In this document: one piece after another, positions 53,074 to 62,000 of the stretch | How the letters are laid out: each line of letters opens with the position of its first letter | Position numbering within the stretch: the first letter of the stretch is position 1 | NCBI GenBank assembly: GCA_037447655.1 | Contig: JBBHKE010001155.1 | Coordinates: 1 to 62,000, forward strand | DNA length: 62,000 bases | Reading direction: 5' to 3' | Source: Zygnema cylindricum | Taxonomy: Eukaryota; Streptophyta; Zygnematophyceae; Zygnematales; Zygnemataceae | Translations under genes and position numbers: made by a program | The notes under the pieces: generated by a model | Databases searched by the model: none | Told to the model about the DNA's origin: nothing | What the model saw: the letters and a program-made list of their open reading frames with translations, nothing else

Positions 53074-56000
53074 ATGGAGGACAAAGAATTGCAGGTTATG
53101 GGCCCACCCTCTAGGGTGCCCACCTTCAATGGATCTGGGTTCATCTATTGGGAAGCCATGATGATGGGAGCTTTGTGTGAAAAACGATACTGGGGTATCG
53201 TCAGTGGACAAGTGAAACGTCCACCTTCGGGAACTCCACCAGGATTTGGGGGAGTAAGGTTTTCTGCAACAACGGCTGCCTCAGCGGAGGAGGCAGATGA
53301 TGGGGACAGCAGTGTGTCCGAAAAGGAGAAAGGGAAGGAGACACCCCTTACTCCTATTGCCACAGTATCGGGAACGGCGACCGTGAAGACCGTGGAGAAC
53401 GATACTCAAATGTGGGAGGATGTAAACATGGCTGCCAAGAACTTCATTTTGAGGCACCTCACTCAAGGTTTGGCCACTCCTCATTCTCACATTTACAAGG
53501 CAGAGGAATTGTGGGAGAGTTTGGTGGAGATTTATAGAGCTGGAACTATTCAGGAGCTCCAGTTGGCTGAGCAAAAGCTATTGAGTTACACTTACAAAGG
53601 AGGAAAGATGTTAGATTACTGTAATGATCTTTCTTGTTTGTATATGGAAATGGAAAGTGCCGGGTGGACAGGTACAATGAAAATGAAAGTTAACACCCTT
53701 ATCATGAAATTACCAGATGAGTTCGAAAACATAGTGTACCGAGTACAGGGAATGCCTGATAGTTCATGGAAATGGAACACAGTAGTCAGGATGATACTTG
53801 TGCAAGAAAACACAATGGAGATTAGGAGAGGAGGAAAGAGCATTCAAGCTCTAGCAGCAGGAGGGGACCGAGGGGGGAAGGATCCGAAGAAACCTTATAA
53901 AGGGGAAAGAGATAATTTTGGGGGACAGAGGCCCCCAAAGGGTCTTTGTCATTATTGCAAAAAGCCGGGACACTTTATTGCAGATTGTGTCAAGTTGTCG
54001 GAGCTGAGGCTCCAAGAAAACCGTGGAGGGGGTTCTTCCGGAGGGAAGAAAAAGGCACTTGTGGTTACAAAAGTGTCAGGAGAAATCGAGGATGAGTCAT
54101 CTGAGGAGGATGGGGAGCGTCTTCTTGACGAGAGTCTGGAGGAGAAGGAGATCCCTCGGAGGCAGAGGTGTGCCCTTGGAGCAATTCGGGAAGCTCCACA
54201 GGAAGGATGGATCATTGACTCAGGTGCATCCATGCATATGTGCCGTGATAAAGAACTCTTCACTAAGCTACGAAAGATTCCTACTGTAGAGATAGAGTAT
54301 GGGGATGGGAGAGTGGTTACTACAGATCTAGTGGGATCAGTAGATCTGAAAGTCTTAGTGGAGGGTAAGACCTCTATACTTACATTCTCAGATGTACTTT
54401 ACATTCCTCAGCTGAGTAAAAATCTTGTCTCTACTTCTGTGTTAGATGACAAAGAGTTTGATACCTTCACCAGAAAGGGAGTCTTTACAGCTAAGTATGG
54501 GAATGAAGTTTACTTCACAGCAGATAAGGGTAGCCAAGGAATGTTTAGGCTTAACTTGAGTAATGAAAAGAAGAATGCTTACTATGTTGGTGTTCCTAAG
54601 GTGATGATTTGGCATAAGCGTTTGGGGCATGTGCATTTTGATAGGTTAAGGGAAATGAAAAAGCTTGGGGTAGTAGATGGCATTCAGTTTGGGGATAATG
54701 AAATAATGGATGATTGTAGTGGTTGTGCTCAAGGTAAGGCTCACAGACTTCCCTTTCCCAAAGCCGCCACATATAGAGGTGAGAAAGTGTTAGATTTGGT
54801 CCACACAGATATTTGGGGACCTGCAAAAGTACCTTCGGTTGGAGGAAAGAGGTTTATGATGACAATAACTGATGATTGGTCTAGATACTCTAGAGTCTAC
54901 TTTCTGAAAAATAAGTCTGAAGCATCCACTTACTTCAAAGAATATAAAGCTTGGAGTGAGAAGTTGCATGAAACCCCTATTAAGAGGATAAGGAGTGATA
55001 ATGGGGGGGAATATACCTCTAACCAGTTTGAGGAATATCTGAGAGATGAGGGAGTGCAACACCAGAAAACTGTACCATATAACCCGGAACAAAATGGGGT
55101 AGCTGAGAGGTTGAATATAACACTAGGAGATAGTGCATGCAGTATGTTGGCAGACAACAAAATAGGAAAGAGATTTTGGGCAGAGGCAATGAACTGTGCC
55201 AACTATATTAAGAATAGAGTCCTCACCTCAGCTGTAAAGGGAGTCACACCTTATGAGAGATGGGTTGGAAGGAAACCAGATATCTCACACCTTAAAGTAT
55301 TTGGTAACCAAGTTTACAGTCTAAACACGGATAGGAAAAACTGGAAACTAGATGCTAAGGGAAAACCTGGATACTTTGTGGGATTTGATGAGGATGTTAA
55401 GGGATATAGAGTATATGACTTGGCAAAGAAAGATATCATTCTGGTCAAACACTTAGTTGTCATGGATGAAGGGAAGTCATTTGACCCCTTCAAATATTTA
55501 AAGAAGATTAGGATCAGATTTGAGTCTGAAAGTGAGGAGAACTCGGTCGTTCCCGAAAGGGATATGGGTGACACCGTGATTACAGATTCAGGGGAGATCC
55601 AAGATACAGGAGACTCACCGGAAACCTCACATACTCCTATGGACTTCGAGGAGATAGAAGAAGCGGGACAAGAACCGGTTTCCATCGACAGGGGAGCCGA
55701 TGAAACAGTGAGAAGAAATCCAAGACTTCCATCCATTCTTGCTTCAGAGTTTGAGGGAGGAAGAAGGAGCAGCAAAAGATTACAGGAAAAACAAGTCGCT
55801 CATAAGGTAACTAAGCTATCTCACCCTGATGAGCCTCAGTCTTACTCGGAGGCAGTGAATAGTCCAGAGAAAGAAAGATGGATTAGAGCTATAAATGATG
55901 AGATGGCTTCTATCATGGAAGCAAATACCTGGGAATTAGCAGATTGTCCTCCAGACAGAAAACCTATTGGGTGTAAATGGGTATTTAAACTAAAACTGAA

Positions 56001-57423
56001 CCCAGATAATACCATTGAAAGATATAAGGCTCGATTGGTAGCGAAGGGGTTCACCCAAAAGGAAGGGATTGACTATGAGGAGACCTTTGCTCCAGTTGTT
56101 CGGTTCCCATCAGTAAGGATTCTCCTCAGCCTGGCAGCAGCGGAAGACATGGAAATCCATCAGATGGACATTAAGACTGCGTTTCTTAATGGTGAGTTAG
56201 AGGAAGAAATTTTCATGAGACAACCCGAGGGGTTCGTGGAGGAAGGAGAAGAGAGCAAAGTCTGCAGGCTCATAAAGTCCTTATATGGACTAAAGCAGGC
56301 TCCCCGACAGTGGAACAAGAAACTAGATGAGTTTCTTACCAGTCTGGGATATATCCGTATAAGCTCTGACCATTCTATCTATATGTTTGAAGATGAGAAT
56401 GGTGTCATTTTTATTGCAATTTATGTGGATGATCTGCTTGTGTTGAGTAAATCCTTGGAAAAGATCAATAAGTTAAAAACAGAACTTAGAAGCAGATTTG
56501 ATATGAAGGATTTAGGGGAGGCAAAATATATTTTGGGGATTCAGATGGAGAGAGATAGGGGGAAGAAGATTATCAGACTTACTCAGAAAGAAGCAATAGG
56601 TAATATGCTTGAGAAATTACAGATGGAAAATGCTAACAGTTGTACCACTCCCATGGACTTGAAAAAAGTAAGTGATGGGAGTGTAGAATGAGGAGTAATT
56701 AACTTAGATGATCAAATGAGTATTGAAGAGAGAGAGTTTATGAAGACTATCCCTTATAGACAGGTCGTAGGAAGTTTAATCTACTTTATGAATTGTACCA
56801 GGCCGGACATAGCGGCAGCAGTTGGAGTACTCAGTAGGAGTCTGAATGATCCTAGGAAGAGGGATTGGGAGGCAGCCAAGAGAGTCATGAGATATCTGGT
56901 TGGAACCAGAGAGTTATGGTTGCATTTGGGAGGGGAGCACACTGACATCACTACTTGGAGTGATGCCAGTTATGGGGACGCACCTATGAGACAATGCACT
57001 TCTGGGTATGTGTTATATGTTGGGGAAGGTGCATGCTGTTGGAGCACTAAGCAACAAAAGGTGGTTGCACAGTCCACCATGGAGGCTGAGTACATGGCCT
57101 CTTGTTCTGCTGTGAAAGAGTTGATGTGGGTCAAGTCCTTGCTGCAAGAACTTGGGTATATGAATGAGGGAGTGCATGAAGTGTTTTGTGATAATCAAGC
57201 GGCCATAGCAATTGCAGCAAATCCAAAACATCATTTTAAGGCTAAACATATGGACATAAGATTAAGTTTTGTAAGAGAAAAAGTTGAGAATAAAATAGTG
57301 AATCTTGTATATAGATCTGATGAGGAAATGGTAGCGGACATGATGACCAAACCTGTACCCTCGCCAAAATTAAAATACTGCAGGGAAAAATGTGGATTAA
57401 AAGAAAAATTAAAAATAGACTAG
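53074..57423 (+). pseudogene. Copia Gag-Pol of element A1 with one internal TGA
   Basis: 1449 codons in one frame, interrupted only by TGA at 56689-56691 (codon 1206). Gag is at about 15-285, zinc knuckle CHYCKKPGHFIADC at 292-305, protease DSGAS at 382-386, integrase HKRLGHVHF and CSGCAQGKAH, then HTDIWGPAK, SDNGGEYTS, RT YVDD at 1117-1120. After the stop, RNase H runs to VPSPKLKYCREKCG. The other copies have a Gly or Arg codon (GGA or AGA) where A1 has TGA, so one base change explains it. A product ending there keeps gag, protease, integrase and the RT palm but loses RNase H. The ATG lies 20 bases inside the LTR, as in B. Confidence 0.95.
53094..53108 (+). other. Primer-binding site of element A1 (half tRNA-iMet)
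   Basis: GGTTATGGGCCCACC, the same 15 bases as in B, A2 and E, directly after the LTR. Translated as VMGPP within gag. Confidence 0.85.
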
Positions 57424-57436
57424 AAAATAAGGGGAG
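57424..57436 (+). other. Polypurine tract of element A1
   Basis: AAAATAAGGGGAG between the stop codon and the 3' LTR start TGTTGAAAT. Confidence 0.9.
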
Positions 57437-58436
57437 TGTTGAAATAAGAAGTTTTTGTATTTTCTAGTTAAAATAAATTAGCGGAAACATATATAAGATA
57501 TGATGGCAGCCTGCCTCCATCTCTTCTCTCTTTTCCCCATACTTGTTGTAGTCACTGAAGGAGAGAGAGAGCGATGGAGCCATGGCTGCCTCAGCGCCAT
57601 AAGAAGGACTAAAGAGTGACTTAAGTCACTCTCAACAAAAGGTTGAGTCCGGCAGGACTCAAACCCCCGACCGGTAGAGCACGGCATAGCCGTTAGCTCT
57701 ATCCAGTCTGTCGTAGAAGTTCGTTAGATGATATAGGGTTTCATTCATATATAAACTATTGTATAGTACCGAAATGATCTAACTAGAATATGAAACGAAA
57801 CGAACATAGAACTTGTTAAGGTTTAGTGCGAACGTCATTTCGCACGAAACAAATGAAACAGACACTTTGAACGGTCGACATTTAATGTCGCATTTAATCC
57901 GACGGCGCACGTCGTCGCCGAGATCGCGGAATGGTCACTTTGGATTTTATGGACGTGGCATGACGTGGCGCCGCGTGGAAGGATGACATTCGGTCGCGGG
58001 AATTCCGGAGGAAATACGGACAAGTGGAAAAATGACACGCGTCCACTCAAGAGCCTTGTCGTACACCGGCCGTACAGAAAGTACATCGGCCATAGTACCT
58101 TTCTGTACTTTACAGTAATACGATTGGTTCGTACTTTAGTAGATAGGGGTTGTGAGAGGGATTTAGGACTTAGGAAATATTTGGTAGACAGACACCTCTC
58201 TCTAAGAGAGCTTTGTATAAATTGGCATTTTTGCCGGCTCATAACTTATCGCCTGGTTGGCCGTTTTCAGTGATTCTTTTTGCTACGGACTCAGGGGAGT
58301 CCAGGCTACACAGGGGTGCAGTCAAATTGTCAGTTTGCCTTCTTGGGCAGAAGTGGTCGTGGCTTAAAGTGGGTTAGTTAAACACTATCTAGAGGCTTCC
58401 TGTATTCTGTAGTCCAATGGAGGACACAGAATTGCA
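57437..58436 (+). repeat. 3' LTR of element A1
   Basis: 1000 bp. In its antisense tRNA-like module the B-box G is lost (GGTTTGAGTCC). The hairpin left arm has CTCTTTTCC instead of CTCTCTCCC. Confidence 0.95.
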
Positions 58437-58441
58437 ACATG

Positions 58442-59044
58442 ATCCCGCACGAAACAAAAGAATTGGACATTTGTTTCGATGGCTATTTTTTAATGTCGGT
58501 TTTGATCCAACAACACATATCTTTGCCGAGATCCCTGAATGTTCACTTTGGCGTTTTTCAAACGTGGCATGACCCGGCGGCACGTGGAAAGATAACATTT
58601 GGTCGCGGGGATTTCGGGGAACATAAGGACGGGTGAAATGTGGACACGCGTCCACTCAATAGCCTTGTCGTACACAAACCGTACAGAAAGTACATCGGCC
58701 GTAGTACCTTTGTGTTCTGTACAGTTATCTAATTGGATCATACTGCAGTAGATAGGGGTTGTGAGAGGGGTTAGGACTTCGCAAATTTTTCGGTAGACAG
58801 CCACCTCTCACTTTGAGAGTTTCTATAAATTGGTATCTTTGCCATGTCATCACTTTTCAGCTGGTTGGTCGTTTTCAGTGATTCTTTTTGCTACTGACTG
58901 AGGGGGGTCCACACCGCACAGGGGTGTAGTTAGATTGTCAACTTGTCTGCTTGGGCAGTAGTGGTTGTGGTTGAAAGTGGGTTAGTTAAAAACTACCTAG
59001 AGGCTTCTTCAATTATGTAGTCCAACGGAGGACACAAAATTGCA
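58442..59044 (+). repeat. 3' LTR of element D, last part
   Basis: From ATCCCGCACGAAAC through the GTAC block and the weakened R hairpin GACTGAGGGGGGTCC to ACACAAAATTGCA. It closes the D element opened near 9780. Confidence 0.8.
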
Positions 59045-59817
59045 CTACCTACCAAATTTTCTTTGTCCTAAATCCCTCTCTTAACCCTCTACTACTAGAG
59101 TACGGCACCAATCAAAAGACTGTGTCGTACAAAAAGGTACATGTGCCAAAGTACTTTTTGTACGGCCATCGTACGTCATGGCTAAAATGGTGACGCTTGC
59201 CATATCGCGATTAGTTCCCATATTTTCCGGAGATGCCGCAAGCCAATGATGTTGTGCCACGTGGCACTTGACGTGGCGGTGACGGAAATTTGCCAAAGCG
59301 CCTATTCCCCGATCTCGGCACCTATCGTGGGCGTTCGATCAAAATCGGCTTTTGATTTTAGTCGTCAAAAATCAATGCGCGGTATACGTTATTCTTTCAC
59401 GAAGTACCGTAAGCCTTGCGTATATTCTAATTGTGTCTATGTTACAAGTATGTTCGCGCTCTTAAATGAATTTATGTATACGTACATCTTTAAATACTTA
59501 TCAAACCCTATATACATCAGCAGTGGTCTTAGAATATAGGATAAAGCTAACGTCTACATTCGACGAATGGTAGGTACCTGGATAAAATCCCGGGTCCGTC
59601 AAGTATATTTTGGTAAACGTACCAATATCTACTGCCTGTCTCTCTCTCTCTTGACAGCAAAGCGGCCATGGCTTTGGCTCCCTCTCTAACCTTTAGTGAC
59701 TGCGACAAGTGTGGGAGCTGAAGGGAGGAGTTAGAGGCTGAATGCCTTTGCTTCTTTTCTGAATTTTATTTTACATGTTTAGACCTAGAAAATACTAACA
59801 GACCATTAATTTCTACA
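59045..59817 (-). repeat. Partial minus-strand copia LTR (I)
   Basis: On the minus strand it starts TGTAGAAATTAATGG at 59817 and runs through hairpin, T-arm-like module and GTAC block to the GGTAGGTAG segment, then breaks at the end of D. The missing end should lie left of D, but I cannot find it there. The partner LTR is absent. Confidence 0.7.
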
Positions 59818-59900
59818 CAAACATGTGCCTTCCCCTGAGCTAATTTTCTATAGGGAGAAGTGTGGTCTTAAATTGAAGAGTGATTACAAAATAAAGGGAG
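59818..59900 (+). pseudogene. Fragment of copia RNase H C-terminus (J)
   Basis: The frame reads VPSPELIFYREKCGLKLKSD, the family B type C-terminus. A TAC replaces the stop, and ATAAAGGGAG precedes an LTR start at 59901. The 5' side is cut by the I LTR. Confidence 0.75.
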
Positions 59901-61112
59901 TGCAGAAAATTAAAGGTTTTTTTAGTATTTTCTAGGTTAAAACTTGTAAAGATAAAATGCACAAAAGAAGGAGAGGCAGTCTGCCTCTAACTCCTCTTTT
60001 CAACTCCCTCCCCCTCCCCCTCCCCTCCCCTTCCCTCCCGCTTTCCCTCTCCCTCCCCCCCTCCTTCTCCCTAAATTGAAGAGTGATTAGAAAATAGGGG
60101 GAGTGTAGAAATTAAAGGTTCTTTTAGTATTTTCTAGGTTAAAACTTGTAAAGATATAATGCAAAAAAGAAGTAGAGGCAGTCTGCCTCTAACTCCTCTC
60201 TTCAACTCCCACACTTTTCGCAGTCACTCAACGTTGGAGAGGGAGCTAGAGCCATGGCTGCCTATGCTGTCCTGAGAGAGACAGGCAGTAGTTTGGAAGG
60301 TTTACCAAAAAGGAACTTGACGGACCCAAGATTTGATCCTGGTACTTGTCGTCGGTTGTCGTCGGTCAAATTCGCCAGTAGCCGTTAGCTTTATCCTATT
60401 AGTCTATGATCAATGTTGATGATATAGGGTTTGATAAGTATTTATGGAGATACACGTAGTCAAATTCATATAACGGTACGAATAGATTCTTAGTACATAG
60501 AAAAAATTCTAGTATAGTACGGTTTACTATACATCGCGAAAGGAATACCACGCATTTGTTTCGACGGCGAAACAAATACCACGCATTTATTTTCGACGGC
60601 TAGAATTGAAAGCCAGTTTGATCGAACGGCCACTATAGGTGTCGAGATCACGGAATAGGCATTTTTGAACTTTTGTGTCATTGAAACGTCAATTGACACG
60701 TGGTACACCCTCATTGGCTTGCGGCATCTCCGGAGAATATGGGAACTAGTCTTGATATGGGAAGCGTCATCTTTTTGGCCATGCCATACGATGGTCGTAC
60801 ATAAAGTTCTCTATCACCTGTACCTTTATGTACGACACAACATTCTGATAGGTGTCGTACACTAGTAGTAGAGGGTTTCGAAAGGGATTTAGGACTTAGA
60901 AAAATTGGTAGGTAGCCGCCTCTCTCCCAGAGTGCTTCTGTACAAAAGGTCAACTTTGACCCTCCGTAATTGATTGCTCAGGGGAGCAAATTCAAAGATT
61001 CTTTTTGCTATCGACTCAGCGGAGTCTTGTCTTCACAGGGGTGAAGGTGATCAGAGTTTTTTTTTTGCCAAACTGGCAGTTATTCTTGTCGAAACACAAA
61101 GGGGTCAGGGTT
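59901..61112 (+). repeat. Copia LTR (J) with a tandemly duplicated start, truncated end
   Basis: The LTR starts at 59901 (TGCAGAAAATTAAAGG). It reaches a long C/T-only tract (about 60003-60072), then repeats the pre-LTR sequence TAAATTGAAGAGTGATTA and a second LTR start at 60104. From there a normal LTR follows up to the GGGGTCAGGGTTA segment, where the last 80 or so bases are missing. The duplication unit is about 203 bp. Confidence 0.75.
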
Positions 61113-61690
61113 AAGGTCGTGTTGGTGAGCTTTCTCGAGCGGTTCAGGCCCTAAAGCCATTCACCCCTGCCCCCGGATCTTCTTCCACTATTGAGGGCCT
61201 TCGAGCTCTCCACCCCCTTCCACCTTCCCCTTTACCCCCTTCCATCCACGCCTTTGAGCCTTATAAGAGTTTTACTTTAGATCGAGAGGTTTTCATTAAG
61301 GCTCTTAGCTCTTCTTCTCACCTTTCAGCGGGGGGTCCCTCGAGCACACTGTATGAGTTGTTTAGCCATGTTTTGCCCCCTGAATCGGGTGCCCGGGGGT
61401 TCGATGTGTTTTTTCGAATATGTTCTCTTATTGCAGGCGTTTCTCCCTGTCTCTACTGGGGGGTGGGTCTATTATTGACTGCTTGTGTTGCTCCTGTTGC
61501 CTATTTGGGAAGTTGGTGTCTTATTGCCTCTACTTCTTTTTATGGTCAACGCTTATCGATGGCTTTACAGCGAGTGTTGGATACTATTATCCTCCGATCG
61601 GTTGTTGGGGTTTTGCATCATCGCCGTGTTCCGGAAATCCCTCAATGTGCTCCCCCAAGCTGGGGGGACTTACGGGGTTGCTTTTCGTAG
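61113..61690 (+). pseudogene. Open fragment resembling the region upstream of a non-copia reverse transcriptase
   Basis: One frame stays open for about 191 codons from the LTR junction to TAG at 61688-61690, without a convincing start Met. It reads VGELSRAVQAL...TIEGLRALHPLPPSPLPPS, then a segment with KALSSSS...GGPS and ending ...LQRV. The order 'SRA-ALxP-G', 'LRALHP-PP-PLP', 'KAL-S-GPSG-L' is typical of the part that precedes the RT core in certain retroelement proteins of algae, protists and animals. I recognise the pattern, not a named family. GC content and codon choice differ from the copia DNA. It has no RT active site here. It may instead be host-derived. Confidence 0.4.
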
Positions 61691-62000
61691 ATATTTAATT
61701 GATTATGGGTTGGGATTGTAGTTTTGGTTTTGTGAGTTGCCGTGCTTTTCACTTTGAGTTTGGGTGCTTTTATTTTCCTTGTTGATTGTTTCCTTTTTTT
61801 TTGTGTTCCCACAGCTCAGTTTGTTTTTTATTGTAGTTTTTCAGTTTTGGCCATGCCACCTTTTTTGTACCCCCGGACTCATTATCATCGTGCTTTTTAA
61901 ATTATCTTGCCATTTCAATATATCGATTATCGACAAGCCTAAAAAAGGTACATATCGATTATCGGCAAAACCTTGCCGGTACACAACACTACTAAATACC
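61691..62000. other. T-rich unassigned sequence
   Basis: No coding region seen. A near-duplicate ATATCGATTATCG(A/G)CAA occurs at about 61919 and 61952. It could be the 3' side of the preceding retroelement-like fragment, or unrelated. Confidence 0.4.

Larger units (their letters stand above)
52092..53093 (+). repeat. 5' LTR of element A1
   Basis: TGTTGAAATAAGAAG to GACAAAGAATTGCA. Order: hairpin 52161-52246, 20-bp palindrome 52269-52288, small hairpin CTCAAC/GTTGAG, antisense tRNA-like module, GTAC-rich U3, TATA box, R hairpin, gag ATG. Confidence 0.95.
52092..58436 (+). mobile_element. Element A1: complete copia element, one in-frame stop
   Basis: LTRs 52092-53093 (1002 bp) and 57437-58436 (1000 bp), about 2% different by eye. 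TSD ACATG is exact (52087-52091 and 58437-58441). PBS 53094-53108, polypurine tract 57424-57436. The only visible lesion in the polyprotein is a TGA. Inserted into the remaining D 3' LTR. Confidence 0.95.

Noticed and set aside
1-62000. CRISPR arrays, prokaryotic operons, rRNA genes, organellar genes
   Set aside because: Looked for and not seen. The repeated sequences are LTRs and the reading frames are retrotransposon-derived.

Overview
This is a gene-poor piece of plant nuclear repeat DNA. I see no bacterial or organellar genes, no host housekeeping gene, no rRNA and no CRISPR. Almost everything is Ty1/copia-type LTR retrotransposon sequence (gag - protease - integrase - reverse transcriptase - RNase H), in several generations nested inside one another. 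The plant assignment rests on copia polyproteins of plant type, CACGTGG and GTAC-rich promoter-like motifs in the LTRs, and primer-binding sites that match plant initiator tRNA-Met. I cannot name the species; a non-flowering land plant is possible but unproven. Coordinates were indexed by eye and LTR edges may be off by a base or two.

Layout. 1-115 is a 20-bp tandem repeat at the window edge. 157-2860 is a minus-strand, internally deleted copia element (G' here). It meets head to head the 5'-truncated plus-strand element H (2866-9434). H is interrupted at its RT domain by a composite (5604-7349): a G-type LTR followed by a 519-bp TRIM whose 231-bp LTRs each carry a 72-nt tRNA-like sequence.

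From about 9780 to 59044 the window is one old copia element, D, split by four insertions. These are (1) element C (10576-23480), which carries the young, fully open element B (13878-20328); (2) N (27362-31189), a non-autonomous element with 1.38-kb LTRs and no coding capacity; (3) E (31347-51778), which carries reverse-oriented F (35678-49714), whose right LTR holds a G-type LTR (41356-42597) and element A2 (43037-49380); and (4) A1 (52092-58436), inserted in the rest of D's 3' LTR. Target-site duplications (TSDs) support most joins: GAAGC (B), AAAAT (N), TGATT (F), TGTAC (A2), ACATG (A1). 59045-61112 holds two further LTR fragments. 61113-61690 is an open fragment resembling the region N-terminal to a different reverse transcriptase. 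The rest is T-rich and unassigned.

Shared biology. All copia families here, and N, have the primer-binding site GGTTATGGGCCCACC (or a one-base variant) directly after the LTR. It is complementary to the anticodon-stem half of initiator tRNA-Met, so they should be half-tRNA-primed as in Drosophila copia. In the intact copies the gag ATG lies about 20 nt inside the LTR, so the primer-binding site is itself translated. The LTRs share a hairpin whose stem changes sequence but stays paired around an almost invariant loop, and a tRNA T-arm/B-box-like module on the antisense strand. The TRIM instead uses the 3' end of the same tRNA and carries a much better tRNA-like sequence in sense orientation. 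This TRIM, a tRNA analogue of the 5S-carrying Cassandra TRIMs, is the best candidate here for an undescribed system.
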